A DNA stretch of 64,000 bases from Macrothele yani (GCA_039090855.1 CM077034.1:11548984-11612983), one strand, 5' to 3'. Counted from the stretch's first letter, positions 1-10,424 are shown. A program made the numbers and translations. The notes: generated by a model not told the origin, from the letters alone.

Positions 1-383
1 CTGTTTGAGGAGGGCAGAAAATTTTGGACACCATTTGGTTCAGATACATCGGCGGCTTAAAGGGTTAAGAAAAGCTGCACGCAAAACGGTTTTACGGATA
101 AAACATTCACGTATAAAAAAAACTATTGTTTCAAACCGATATATAGTTCACCAATGTAAACCGTACTTATAAACTATTTTGACACATCGGCATTGCTACG
201 AATTCCACAAAAACAGGAGCTACAGACGTTATAATCATACAATGAATAAAGGCATATCCCATTCCTCATCCTAGTTTCATTTTCATTTTTTTTTTCTTAG
301 AGGAAGGCTGAATTTTTTATACCTAATGTAACATAAAATGTAACTGGCCTTCGAACGGGATTAATTCCTCTGGATTATTTAAT
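1..383. other. AT-rich flank, no gene recognised
   Basis: No open frame of note, no recognisable RNA gene and no terminal repeat was seen here. It lies outside the 13-bp duplication that bounds the PLE-A insertion, so it is probably older flanking DNA, perhaps part of an ENT intron or upstream sequence. Confidence 0.5.
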
Positions 384-396
384 TAATGGGACTAGT
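384..396. repeat. Left target-site duplication of PLE-A
   Basis: TAATGGGACTAGT occurs here and again at 7938-7950, in direct orientation, immediately outside the PLE-A/PLE-B composite. A 13-bp exact match at both edges fits the target duplication of a single PLE-A insertion, with PLE-B nested later. Confidence 0.65.
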
Positions 397-676
397 TTCA
401 GTTTACTTCCGATATTGAAGGTTATTTTTTAACGTGCATTAATGCATTTGCATTTTTGAACTTCCCTTTTTGTTGGTAAAGTTCGATTAACACTTACCGC
501 ACGTGGGGCTTGGCTTTCAATTCTTATTTCCGTTATGTGGATGCGGCATGGGGAGTTTTCATTTAGTCGCGGGTCCACTTCATTTTTTTTTTCTCTGTTG
601 GTATTTATCTGGCCTCGTCACTAAATGAGTTTTTTTCCTTTGCTGCCTCCTCATTTACATCAATAATTTTTCATAA

Positions 677-718
677 CCCGAGTACTTTCGGTAATAATCC
701 ATTACCGTCATCTAGGGG
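677..718 (-). ncRNA. Hammerhead-like ribozyme motif, PLE-A inverted arm
   Basis: On the minus strand this is the inverted counterpart of the motif at 2066-2107. It has the same 6-bp helix II (GGTAAT/ATTACC), with two loop bases changed in order, then GAA, AG-TA-CT and C, and a GGG that can pair with the CCC before the core. The core reads CTAGATGA, one base longer than the usual CTGATGA, so activity is doubtful. Confidence 0.45.
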
Positions 719-959
719 ACGTTTTGCTCCGACTAGCACGGACCGTGTCGGCTGGGCATTTCGGTAGTTCTCGCGGGCTGCTTCTGTTATCGGCTATCGC
801 TTCTTCTTGAGCATTGTGGCGCCATCTCTTGTTGGTCACTGATCTCATTTTTTGAACTTTTTCATTTTTTTGCTCAATTTTAATTAAATTTCTCCAGCTG
901 TTTCTCAAAATATTAGGGTCATTATGGTTGCAAACTTTTGCCCTATTTTTTTCAATCAT
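708..959 (-). pseudogene. C-terminal GIY-YIG nuclease fragment of PLE-A (inverted copy)
   Basis: The minus-strand reading frame of about 83 codons is nearly identical to the last part of the nuclease at 1810-2076, including the shared NHNDPNILRNSWRNLIKI stretch and the lysine/arginine-rich tail. The GIY and YIG motifs lie upstream and are missing because the arm is truncated. It is a fragment of a retroelement protein and is not expected to be functional. Confidence 0.65.
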
Positions 960-1013
960 TACCGACTCTGCTATCCTGAGATGTTTTTCGGATTTACAGC
1001 TTTTAATGATTTA

Positions 1014-1098
1014 CAAAATGTTACAGCTCTTATACCCAACTATAGAACTCAAAAATTAACAAAATGTTACAGCTCTTTATACCGAACTATAGAACTCA
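1014..1098 (+). repeat. 46-bp direct duplication at the PLE-A arm/body junction
   Basis: A segment of about 40 bases beginning AAAATGTTACAGCTCT at 1015 recurs from 1061 with few changes. It sits exactly where the inverted arm gives way to the plus-strand body, so it probably formed during the template switch that made the junction. Confidence 0.6.
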
Positions 1099-2076
1099 CA
1101 GTTGAAATAGAAAAAAATAATGCAATAGCCTTTTTGGACGTACAAGTTATCAAATCCACAGATAAGTTACTATACAGGGTTTATCGGAAAAGTTCATTTG
1201 TTCCGGTCCTAATCCCGTACAATTCAGCACATCCTTATCCTCAAAAATGCAGTAGTCTAAAAACCTTAATTAAAAGAGCATATACGCACTCTGAAAATAG
1301 TCAGTTCATCAATGAAGAAATCAAATTTATAAAAAAAAATTGCAGGTAGCTTTGGTTATCCTAACCATTTAATAAAAAAATGGAACACAGAAGTAATAAA
1401 GAAAATAAAAAATAATGCTGTAGTAAATGAAAAAGAAGTCAAATATTTAAATGGTTTTCCTTACATTAAAGGTACTACCAATGAAATTAATAATATTTGT
1501 AAAAAGCATAACATTCAAATTGGAGGAAAAGTAAATACCATCAAAAATATGGTAATAAAAAATAATGAAAAAATAAAAATGTTAGAAAAAGCAGGTATTT
1601 ACTCAATTCCTATTAATGAAAATCCTCCAATGGCTTATATAGGAAGTACCAAAAATAAGCTTAAACACAGATTAAAACAACACGTAAAAAATTGGCAGAA
1701 AAAAGAAGAAAAAACAGCACTTATTCAATACTGTCTGGCTAACCAAAAATATCCTAAATTCAAAAATATTAAAATCATTAAAAGCTGTAAATCTGAAAAA
1801 CACCTCAGGATAGCAGAGTCGGTAACGATTGAAAAAAATAGTGTAAAGGTTTGCAACCATAATGACCCTAATATTTTGAGAAACAGTTGGAGAAATTTAA
1901 TTAAAATTAAGCAAAAAAATGAAAAAGTTCGAAAAATGAGATCAGTGACCAACAAGAGATGGCGCCACAACGCCCAAGAAGAAGCGATAGCCGATGACAG
2001 AAGCAGCCCGCGAGAACCACCGAAATGCCCAGCTGACACGGTTCATGCTAGTCGGAGCAAAACGTCCCCTAGATGA
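1096..2076 (+). pseudogene. PLE-A reverse transcriptase C-terminus plus GIY-YIG endonuclease
   Basis: The first part (1096-1347) encodes the end of a PLE reverse transcriptase: an AIAFLDV stretch followed by YRK, matching the FLDV...YRKP region that follows the catalytic palm. A run of A's near 1330-1340 breaks the frame by one base. Reading then continues open through 1549 to the stop at 2074. The second part is a GIY-YIG nuclease: GIY near 1597 and YIG near 1640, followed by a basic helix with an R..QH pattern and, further on, a conserved E (AESVTIEKN). In PLEs this nuclease nicks target DNA to prime reverse transcription. The RT fingers and palm are absent (5' truncation), so this copy is dead. 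Its closest relative in the window is PLE-E. Confidence 0.75.
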
Positions 2077-2107
2077 CGGTAATGGGTTATTACCGAAAGT
2101 ACTCGGG
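2066..2107 (+). ncRNA. Hammerhead-like ribozyme motif, PLE-A 3' end
   Basis: Reading 5' to 3': CCC (helix I), CTAGATGA (core, one extra base compared with CTGATGA), unpaired C, GGTAAT-GGGTT-ATTACC (perfect 6-bp helix II), GAA, AG-TA-CT (2-bp helix III with TA loop), C (cleavage base), GGG (pairs with CCC). It overlaps the nuclease stop codon. Hammerhead ribozymes are known in Penelope-like elements. The fold is my own reading, and the extra core base lowers confidence. Confidence 0.5.
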
Positions 2108-2424
2108 TTATGGAAAATTATTGATGTAAATGAGGAGGCAGCAAAGGAAAAAAACTCATTTAGTGACGAGGCCAGATAAATACCAACGGGGGAAAAAAAA
2201 AAAAAAATGAAGTGGACCCGCAACTAAATGAAAAACCCCCATGCCGCCGCATCCACATAACGGAAATAAGAATTGAAAGCCAAGCCGCACGTGCGGTAAG
2301 TGTTAATTGAACTTTACCAACAAAAAGAGAAGTTGTAAATGCATTTATGGCACCTCTATTCATAGTGATTGTGGAATAACTTTTTTACGGGTCTTATAGA
2401 GGTTATTTTTCATCAAAGTTGGTT

Positions 2425-2463
2425 GTCAAATTTTCGAACTAAAGCCTAGTTCGTCATCAGGAC
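2425..2463 (-). ncRNA. Hammerhead-like ribozyme motif, PLE-B inverted arm
   Basis: On the minus strand it is identical in all pairing positions to the motif at 7824-7862: GTC, CTGATGA, unpaired C, 6-bp helix II, GAA, AATT, T, GAC. Its orientation is opposite to the element body. Confidence 0.55.
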
Positions 2464-2467
2464 TATG

Positions 2468-2888
2468 TCACTGGAGTAGTTGCTGCCACTCAATTGGAAG
2501 AGTCCATCCGCAATTATCGTTAATTGTGGTACTTCTTCTTGCTATTTCGATCCCTTCTTCTAGTTTCCTCTTTACTAAGTTTGACTGGTGGGCGATTATT
2601 TTCACTGAGTCCCAATTTATGGAGTGTCCACTTGCTTGTATATGTCTGTCTAGCCCTGTTTTGTTCCCAATGTTCCTAATAGCTGCTTGGTGTTCTTTCA
2701 TTCGGACCTTAATACTTCTCCCTTTTTCTCCTATATAGCTGAGTCCGCAGTTACAGTCGATGCAGTAAATTACTCCTTCCTGTAATTGGATGTCCAATTC
2801 TTTCTGCTTTAAAGCTGGCAGGAATTTCTTTATTTTGTTATTAAGATCTGGAGCTAGCCTCATATTTTATTTTGCTCCGATCCTTTTA
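2468..2888 (-). pseudogene. GIY-YIG endonuclease domain of PLE-B (inverted partial copy)
   Basis: The minus-strand frame of about 131 codons ends at 2468 with the ...PIEWQQLLQ C-terminus. It contains the GVIYC and LSYIGE motifs of a GIY-YIG nuclease, two cysteines between them (CIDCNCG) as is common in PLE nucleases, and the GRSIKVRMKEHQAAIRN helix. It carries a single copy of the segment that is repeated 16 times downstream, so it shows the unexpanded state. The N-terminal RT is missing because the arm stops at about 2888. Confidence 0.7.
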
Positions 2889-2892
2889 ATCA

Positions 2893-4336
2893 GCTCTTTA
2901 AGAAATAAAAAACAGCTTAATGAGCTCTTCAAAAACTTCTCCAAAATCCAGTCAAGAATTCCACAGATCTATGGTACAATAAAAGTTCACAAAGAAGGCC
3001 ATCCAGTAAGACCTATAATAGACACTAGAAATTCGCCACTCTCCAACATTAATTATTATTTACTTGGTCACCTCAGAGATATTTTCCCTTTTCCTCCCTA
3101 CATACTAAAAAATTCCATGCAGCTAAAAGGAAAACTGGACAACTTGCCAGAATTAATTCATCCAGTAATGGCAAGCCTGGATATAGTCTCTATGTATACC
3201 AACATTAACCTGGACCTCCTACTGGAATTCATTGCAGATGACCTTGCGGAAAAAATAGTCTTCCATAATCACAATAGAGAAATACTACTTGGCATATATG
3301 AAGTGCTCCTATTTTCCTTCAAGAATAATTTCTTCCAGTTTGGAAAGAAATATTACAGGCAAACTTCAGGACTTGCAATGGGTTCTCCACTAGCACCTCT
3401 GCTAGCAAATTATTATATAAGTAAACTAGAGGCAAAAATCCTTATACAACCCTCCTTGTTTGCTCTCTATGTAAGGTACATGGATGATGTCCTAATTATA
3501 GTAGATACTGTGGACCAATCTCTACCCTGTCAGATTCTGGAAGAATTTAACTTACTAGAGAATACCTTGCAGTACACCCTGGAACAGGAAAAAGACCATA
3601 GCATCAATTACCTAGATTTAACCTTGACCTCAAGAGAGGGGAAAATATTCACTCAGCTTTTTAGAAAACCCACCAACACAGGCAAGATGTTAGACTTCTG
3701 CTCATTCCACCCTGATTATATTAAATCGAATACGGCGAGACAATTTTTGGAAAAAATTGAAATCCTGGTCTCTTCAGCTTCTCAAAAGATCTTCACAAAG
3801 AAGAATTAAAGGACATATTGGCAGAAAACAATCACCCCTCCCCATATGTTGAGAAAATATTTAAACAAGTGCCAAAAAAGAAGCAGGAAAAAACCAACTT
3901 CAAATTCACCAGCAAAATTACGTACCACAAGGGACTTTTCGAGAAACTGAAAAGGATCGGAGCAAAATATAATATCAGGCTAGCTCCAGATTTTAATAAC
4001 AAAATAAAGAAATTCCTGCCAGCTTTAAAGCAGAAAGAATTGGACATCCAATTGCAGGAAGGAGTAATTTACTGCATCGACTGTAACTGCGGACTCAGCT
4101 ATATAGGAGAAACAGGGAGAAGTATTAAGGTCCGAATGAAAGAACACCAAGCAGCTATTAGGAACATTGGGAACAAAACAGGGCTAGACAGACATATACA
4201 AGCAAGTGGACACTCCATAAATTGGGACTCAGTGAAAATAATCACCCACCAGTCAAACTTGGTAAAGAGGAAACTAGAAGAAGGGATCGAAATAGCAAGA
4301 AGAAGAAGTACCACAATTAATGACTCAGCTATATAG
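2893..4336 (+). pseudogene. PLE-B reverse transcriptase and start of GIY-YIG nuclease
   Basis: Recognisable RT blocks occur in order: IYGTIKVHKEG followed by RPIIDTRNSPLS (fingers), LDIVSMYTNI (motif A with the first catalytic Asp), TSGLAMGSPLAPLLANYY (motif B), LYVRYMDDVLII (motif C, the YMDD catalytic pair), and INYLDLTL...FRKPTNT. The frame is lost near 3785-3790 by deletion of one A compared with the second copy at 45.6 kb. It resumes from 3818 through a linker and the GIY-YIG motifs (GVIYC, SYIGE). It then hits a stop (TAG at 4334-4336) created by the first tandem-unit junction. The N-terminal part before the fingers is missing. RT chemistry looks intact, but the frameshift, truncation and repeat expansion make the gene non-functional. 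Confidence 0.8.
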
Positions 4337-7300
4337 GAGAAACAGGGAGAAGTATTAAAGTCCGAATGAAAGAACACCAAGCAGTTATTAGGAACATTGG
4401 GAACAAAACAGGGCTAGACAGACATATACAAGCAAGTGGGCACTGCATAAATTGGGACTCAGTGAAAATAATCGCCCACCAGTCAAACTTAGTAAAGAGG
4501 AAACTAGAAGAAGGGATCGAAATAGCAAGAAGAAGAAGTACCACAATTAATGACTCAGCTATATAGGAGAAACAGGGAGAAGTATTAAAGTCCGAATGAA
4601 AGAACACCAAGCAGCTATTAGGAACATTGGGAACAAAACAGGGCTAGACAGACATATACAAGCAAGTGGACACTCCATAAATTGGGACTCAGTGAAAGTA
4701 ATCGCCCACCAGTCAAACTTAGTAAAGAGGAAACTAGAAGAAGGGATCGAAATAGCAAGAAGAAGAAGTACCACAATTAATGACTCAGCTGTATAGGAGA
4801 AACAGGGAGAAGTATTAAGGTCCGAATGAAAGAACACCAAGCAGCTATTAGGAACATTAGTAACAAAACAGGGCTAGACAGACATATACAAGCAAGTGGA
4901 CACTCCATAAATTGGGACTCAGTGAAAATAATCGCCCACCAGTCAAACTTAGTAAAGAAACTAGAAGAAGGGATCGAAATAGCAAGAAGAAGAAGTACCA
5001 CAATTAATGACTCAGCTATATTGGAGAAACAGGGAGAAGTATTAAGGTCCGAATGAAAGAACACCAAGCAGCTAGTAGGAACATTGGGAACAAAACAGGG
5101 CTAGACAGACATATACAAGCAAGTGGACACTCCATAAATTGGGACTCAGTGAAAATAATCACCCACCAGTCAAACTTGGTAAAGAGGAAACTAGAAGAAG
5201 GGATCGAAATAGCAAGAAGAAGAAGTACCACAATTAATGACTCAGCTATATAGGAGAAACAGGGAGAAGTATTAAAGTCCGAATGAAAGAACACCAAGCA
5301 GTTATTAGGAACATTGGGAACAAAACAGGGCTAGACAGACATATACAAGCAAGTGGGCACTGCATAAATTGGGACTCAGTGAAAATAATCGCCCACCAGT
5401 CAAACTTAGTAAAGAGGAAACTAGAAGAAGGGATCGAAATAGCAAGAAGAAGAAGTACCACAATTAATGACTCAGCTATATAGGAGAAACAGGGAGAAGT
5501 ATTAAGGTCCGAATGAAAGAACACCAAGCAGCTATTAGGAACATTGGGAACAAAACAGGGCTAGACAGACATATACAAGCAAGTGGGCACTGCATAAATT
5601 GGGACTCAATGAAAATAATCGCCCACCAGTCAAACTTAGTAAAGAGGAAACTAGAAGAAGGGATCGAAATAGCAAGAAGAAGAAGTACCACAATTAATGA
5701 CTCAGCTATATAGGAGAAACAGAGAGAAGTATTAAAGTCCGAATGAAAGAACACCAAGCAGCTATTAGGAACATTAGTAACAAAACAGGGCTAGACAGAC
5801 ATATACAAGCAAGTGGGCACTGCATAAATTGGGACTCAATGAAAATAATCGCCCACCAGTCAAACTTAGTAAAGAGGAAACTAGAAGAAGGGATCGAAAT
5901 AGCAAGAAGAAGAAGTACCGCAATTAATGACTCAGCTATATAGGAGAAACAGAGAGAAGTATTAAAGTCCGAATGAAAGAACACCAAGCAGCTATTAGGA
6001 ACATTAGTAACAAAACAGGGCTAGACAGACATATACAAGCAAGTGGGCACTGCATAAATTGGGACTCAATGAAAATAATCGCCCACCAGTCAAACTTAGT
6101 AAAGAGGAAACTAGAAGAAGGGATCGAAATAGCAAGAAGAAGAAGTACCACAATTAATGACTCAGCTATATAGGAGAAACAGGGAGAAGTATTAAAGTCC
6201 GAATGAAAGAATACCAAGCAGCTATTAGGAACATTGGGAACAAAACAGGGCTAGACAGACATATACAAGCAAGTGGACACTCCATAAATTGGGACTCAGT
6301 TAAAATAATCGCCCACCAGTCAAACTTAGTAAAGAGGAAACTAGAAGAAGGGATCGAAATAGCAAGAAGAAGAAGTACCACAATTAATGACTCAGCTATA
6401 TAGGAGAAACAGGGAGAAGTATTAAAGTCCGAATGAAAGAATACCAAGCAGCTATTAGGAACATTGGGAACAAAACAGGGCTAGACAGACATATACAAGC
6501 AAGTGGACACTCCATAAATTGGGACTCAGTGAAAATAATCGCCCACCAGTCAAACTTAGTAAAGAGGAAACTAGAAGAAGGGATCGAAATAGCAAGAAGA
6601 AGAAGTACCACAATTAATGACTCAGCTATATAGGAGAAACAGGGAGAAGTATTAAAGTCCGAATGAAAGAATACCAAGCAGCTATTAGGAACATTGGGAA
6701 CAAAACAGGGCTAGACAGACATATACAAGCAAGTGGACACTCCATAAATTGGGACTCAGTGAAAATAATCGCCCACCAGTCAAACTTAGTAAAGAGGAAA
6801 CTAGAAGAAGGGATCGAAATAGCAAGAAGAAGAAGTACCACAATTAATGACTCAGCTATATAGGAGAAACAGAGAGAAGTATTAAAGTCCGAATGAAAGA
6901 ACACCAAGCAGCTATTAGGAACATTAGTAACAAAACAGGGCTAGACAGACATATACAAGCAAGTGGGCACTGCATAAATTGGGACTCAATGAAAATAATC
7001 GCCCACCAGTCAAACTTAGTAAAGAGGAAACTAGAAGAAGGGATCGAAATAGCAAGAAGAAGAAGTACCACAATTAATGACTCAGCTATATAGGAGAAAC
7101 AGGGAGAAGTATTAAAGTCCGAATGAAAGAATACCAAGCAGCTATTAGGAACATTGGGAACAAAACAGGGCTAGACAGACATATACAAGCAAGTGGACAC
7201 TCCATAAATTGGGACTCAGTTAAAATAATCGCCCACCAGTCAAACTTAGTAAAGAGGAAACTAGAAGAAGGGATCGAAATAGCAAGAAGAAGAAGTACCA

Positions 7301-7768
7301 CAATTAATGACTCAGCTATATAGGAGAAACAGGGAGAAGTATTAAAGTCCGAATGAAAGAACACCAAGCAGTTATTAGGAACATTGGGAACAAAACAGGG
7401 CTAGACAGACATATACAAGCAAGTGGGCACTGCATAAATTGGGACTCAGTGAAAATAATCGCCCACCAGTCAAACTTAGTAAAGAGGAAACTAGAAGAAG
7501 GGATCGAAATAGCAAGAAGAAGAAGTACCACAATTAATGACTCAGCTATATAGGAGAAACAAGGAGAAGTATTAAAGTCTGAATGAAAGAACACCAAGCA
7601 GCTACTAGGAACATTGGGAACAAAACAGGGCTAGACAGACATATACAAGCAAGTGGACACTCCATAAATTGGGACTCAGTGAAAATAATCGCCCACCAGT
7701 CAAACTTAGTAAAGAGGAAACTAGAAGAAGGGATCGAAATAGCAAGAAGAAGAAGTACCACAATTAAC
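4092..7768 (+). repeat. Sixteen tandem 230-bp units made from the PLE-B nuclease exon
   Basis: Units start with GACTCAGCTATAT at 4092, 4322, 4552, 4782, 5009, 5239 and then every 230 bp to 7539. The fourth is 227 bp because of a 3-base deletion. Each contains the YIG motif, the basic helix and the IEIARRR segment, but not the GIY motif. As 230 is not a multiple of three and the junction makes a TAG, the array cannot be translated as a repeat protein. Variants recur at about 917-920 bp: units 1 and 5 share ACCCACCAG, and units 2 and 6 share GTTATTAGG. This indicates four-unit blocks copied by unequal exchange. The other two copies of this region in the window carry one unit only. Confidence 0.95.
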
Positions 7769-7819
7769 AATAATTGCGGATGGACTCTTCCAATTGAGTG
7801 GCAGCAACTACTCCAGTGA
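7539..7819 (+). pseudogene. Last repeat unit with the native PLE-B nuclease C-terminus
   Basis: The sixteenth unit runs on into the original coding sequence, giving the same ...CGWTLPIEWQQLLQ ending and stop (7817-7819) as the inverted copy at 2468. It shows where the amplified segment ended. It is separated from any start or RT by 15 out-of-frame units. Confidence 0.75.
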
Positions 7820-7823
7820 CATA

Positions 7824-7862
7824 GTCCTGATGACGAACTAGGCTTTAGTTCGAAAATTTGAC
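7824..7862 (+). ncRNA. Hammerhead-like ribozyme motif, PLE-B 3' end
   Basis: GTC (helix I), CTGATGA (canonical core), unpaired C, GAACTA-GGCTT-TAGTTC (perfect 6-bp helix II), GAA, AA/TT (2-bp helix III without a loop), T (cleavage base), GAC (pairs with GTC). It begins four bases after the nuclease stop. A palindromic AATT helix III would suit a two-molecule (dimeric) hammerhead; that part is inference. Confidence 0.6.
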
Positions 7863-7937
7863 AACCAACTTTGATGAAAAATAACCTCTATAAGACCCGT
7901 AAAAAAGTTATTCCACAAAAGAGAAGTTCAAAAATGC

Positions 7938-7950
7938 TAATGGGACTAGT
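7938..7950. repeat. Right target-site duplication of PLE-A
   Basis: TAATGGGACTAGT, an exact 13-bp match to 384-396, lies directly after the resumed PLE-A 3' remnant. Confidence 0.65.
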
Positions 7951-7984
7951 ATTTCTTGAAACCTTTTTCTTTTCCTGGACAAAG

Positions 7985-8270
7985 CAAAGACAGTTTACCC
8001 ACAGGTCTCAGGAGTGGAATAGGCTTCAGGCCATTCGTCCGAGATGGGTCATGGTTCGAATCCCGTGCGGCATGGATGTTGTATTTATCTTATGGTACTG
8101 GCTCTCTCCCTTCCCTGGAACCAGTGGCCCTAAATTAGGGACGGGCAACTACTACAGCCCATTGAGTTGCTCACTGCATTGTTTATCTCCCGTCCCAAAG
8201 GACTGGAATAGAAAATTAGATTTCTTGATAGTTTATGGTAAAAAAAGAACAAAAAAAAAAAAAAAAAACT
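7985..8270 (+). mobile_element. tRNA-derived SINE
   Basis: A tRNA-like head carries a clear RNA polymerase III B box, GGTTCGAATCC at 8053-8063, and an A-box-like GGTCTCAGGAGTGG at 8004-8017, about 40 bases upstream as in a tRNA. A unique body follows and the element ends in an A-rich tail (8240-8268). Such elements borrow a partner retroelement for movement. The 5' boundary is estimated. Confidence 0.55.
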
Positions 8271-8627
8271 AATTTTATCAATAAAAACTTTAAATGGGAA
8301 AATAAATAAATTCAAATGTTTATAAAATTTACAATCGCAAACATTATTTGAAAAGGAAGAGAAGTACGGGGGCAAATGTAATGTTTTGCTCTCGCACTCA
8401 TTTGCATGCGGGGGCATCTGCCCCCTCTGCCCCCGCGGTTCCGACGCCGCTGTCTCACAATACTACCTATGGTGCCTTCACCAGGGAAATCAGCTTTGTG
8501 TTTCTCGTGTGTTAAGTTTGTTTCGTTAGTGTTCTTGTTTGTTGCGAAGTTTTGTTATGGCGTGCATTTCTTTTCACTAAGAGATGGATCATTTTGTAAA
8601 AAAGCGTCTGTGTGTGCTGTCCAATAA
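8271..8627. other. No gene recognised
   Basis: Mixed sequence with a C-rich stretch near 8409-8445. Open frames here are short and show no family resemblance. Confidence 0.4.
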
Positions 8628-8629
8628 TA

Positions 8630-10169
8630 CACTGCTGGACAATTGCTAAGGACGGATCATAAACGGCTATATAGCACATAAAAAAGGTAAGTGTGGTTGG
8701 ATGCCAAGTGAAATAAAATAATGTCAGAATGCCAGGACATTACAAGAAAGACAATTTATTGTGCTCTGAAATCCAGAAGGCTTTGGAACGTGTTCAAGGG
8801 ACAAACAGGCCATTTTGTGCAGAATACGTAAACGTGAAAAAATGCAATTACCGTCCGCAGGCGTTCCGGCGTAAGATGTCAATACGGGATATGGCCACCA
8901 TGGAGGGCGATGCAAGATTCCACACGTCGTGTCATGCTTTGCACAACATTATCAAGCAGCTGTTGGGGTAATTTATCCCATTCCTCTGTCAGTGCACGGA
9001 TGAGGGTGTCCTTGTTTATTGGAGGGCATTGGCGACCAGCAAGACTCCTTCCCAAAGCATCCCACACATTTTCAATGTGATTCAGATCTGCAGAACGTGC
9101 TGGCCATACGAGGCGTTGAATATCCTCGCTCTCAAGACACTCCTGGACAGCGACTGTTCAATGACATATTGTGTTGTCGTCCATGAAAATGAATCTATCA
9201 CCGACAGCACCACGGAACATGCGAACATGAGGTAGCAGAACATCATTAATGTATCATTGGCCAGTCATAGTCCCAGTTGGAAGCACATAGAGGGACGTAC
9301 GGCCATTGATCATGATGCCAGCCCATACCATGAGACTACATGTCGGATATCGGTCCCTTTCCTGTATGTTTGCTGGACAATATGCAGTACCCCTATCACG
9401 CCAGATCAGTTGTCGTCGACAATCAGACGATAGACTGTATCTACTCTCATCTGAGAAGAGGACAGCAGACCAGTCGTTATCAGTCCAATAGCGATGTTGA
9501 TGGCACCATTGCAAACGGGCGGTACGGTGACGTCTGGACAATGGGATGCACACAACAGGACGGCGGGCGTATAGTCCGCCTTCATGCAAACGTCTGGCGA
9601 CAGTTTTTCGGGAGATCCGCTTGCCAGTAGCAGCCATAAACTGATTTGCTACCTCACTAGCTGTACTGCGCCGGTGTCTTTTTGTTGATAGCACTATGTA
9701 CCGATCTTCTGCAGGTGTCGTACTGCGAACACGACCTCCCCGTGACGTTTGCTACACTCTCCATTTGTTTGAAATGATTTCCAAAGCCTTGAAACAACAC
9801 TGTGGCTGACGTCGAACTCCCTGGCAACATCTGTTATTTTTCGCCCTTCTTCAATCTTGCCAATAATACGGCCACGCGTCAAATCATCGAGGTGATGTCG
9901 GGAAGACATACTGAAAATTGCAAGTTCGTCAATTGATTCTTTCCCTTTCAACTTTGCGTTTGAACAACAACGGTCAATACGCGTCAAATCCTTTATATCT
10001 CTTATCAGCGCTATGACGTCACAAACAAGTTCGGCAATCCAAAATTTGCATACGCACAACACGTCTTACTGTATCCCGCACTTATGCTAATTTCCACATT
10101 TTCTTGCCTTCCATTTTATGGTTGCTATCGTTGCTATTGTCATCCGTCTTTCGCAATTGTCCGACAGTG
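8630..10169 (-). mobile_element. Tc1-type DNA transposon, copy 1 (1,540 bp)
   Basis: The terminal inverted repeats begin CACTGCTGGACAATTGC on the left and end GCAATTGTCCGACAGTG on the right. TA duplications sit on both sides (8628-8629 and 10170-10171), as expected for Tc1/mariner elements. It is the same family and nearly the same length as the copy at 46923-48464, but in the opposite orientation. It ends about 250 bp upstream of an ENT exon. Confidence 0.9.
8879..9909 (-). pseudogene. Tc1-type transposase, broken
   Basis: Cut-and-paste transposase. From the likely start MSSRHHLDD at 9909 (minus) it has the paired helix-turn-helix DNA-binding region (RGRIIGKI...VAREFDVSHSVVSRLWKSF). It continues into the DDE catalytic core: first Asp in LFSDESRY, second in FMDDN, and the end matches ...CIALHGGHIPY at 8879. 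Compared with copy 2 it has lost a G near 9740, shifting the frame in the linker between DNA-binding and catalytic domains. It also has an in-frame TGA near 9255 just after the MTGQ stretch. It is therefore dead as a transposase source. Confidence 0.8.
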
Positions 10170-10424
10170 TACTAGTGACTGCTGACAAGGCTCTTGACAA
10201 TGTTGGCAGGTATGGATGTTCTATGAAATAGAACACATCACCCTCCTCCACTTCCTGCCTACTTCTCCTGCAACGTCTATGGTGATTGCATCATCTACAC
10301 TGAAATGTTGTAATCCGTATTTAAACATTGTGCATTGTTTTTGAGTCAGATTTGTTCATAACATGCTGTTTTATGAATCTGTTGTGATAACTGTATTGAT
10401 ATTTTTCCATTTTTTACTCCCCAG

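Larger units (their letters stand above)
397..1013 (-). mobile_element. Inverted 3'-end arm of PLE-A
   Basis: This is the reverse complement of the plus-strand 3' part of PLE-A, with small differences, including the poly-T/poly-A stretch near 582-592 against 2198-2208. It ends inside the nuclease coding region, where the plus-strand body begins. A back-to-front copy of the 3' end at the 5' side is a recurring Penelope arrangement and is also seen in PLE-B, C, D and E of this window. Confidence 0.75.
2335..7916 (+). mobile_element. PLE-B copy 1, Penelope-like element with internal tandem amplification
   Basis: It comprises an inverted 3' arm (2371-2888), a plus-strand body from about 2889 with RT and nuclease, sixteen 230-bp units and the 3' end at 7916. 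The arm begins GTGGAATAAC and the right end is its reverse complement, GTTATTCCAC. AAAAGAGAAGTT occurs on both sides (2323-2334 and 7917-7928) and is a possible 12-bp target duplication. Between the left duplication and the arm lie 36 extra bases (2335-2370) with no counterpart on the right. Confidence 0.8.
397..7937 (+). mobile_element. PLE-A, Penelope-like element (contains nested PLE-B)
   Basis: The element consists of an inverted copy of its own 3' end (397-1013, minus), a 5'-truncated plus-strand body (about 1014-2334) and a short 3' remnant after PLE-B (7917-7937). The arms match: the minus-strand sequence of 470-1000 repeats that of about 1810-2330. Sequence just right of PLE-B (7917-7937) resumes the PLE-A 3' end, showing that PLE-B landed inside it. 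Penelope-like elements are retroelements encoding a reverse transcriptase fused to a GIY-YIG endonuclease. This copy lacks the RT palm and is not autonomous. Confidence 0.8.

Noticed and set aside
4099..7770. Minus-strand 93-codon frames repeated every 230 bp
   Set aside because: They are antisense shadows of the PLE-B nuclease; the sense strand has the GIY-YIG motifs.
8406..8627. 73-codon frame before Tc1 copy 1
   Set aside because: No family resemblance and composition typical of chance; it overlaps a C-rich stretch.
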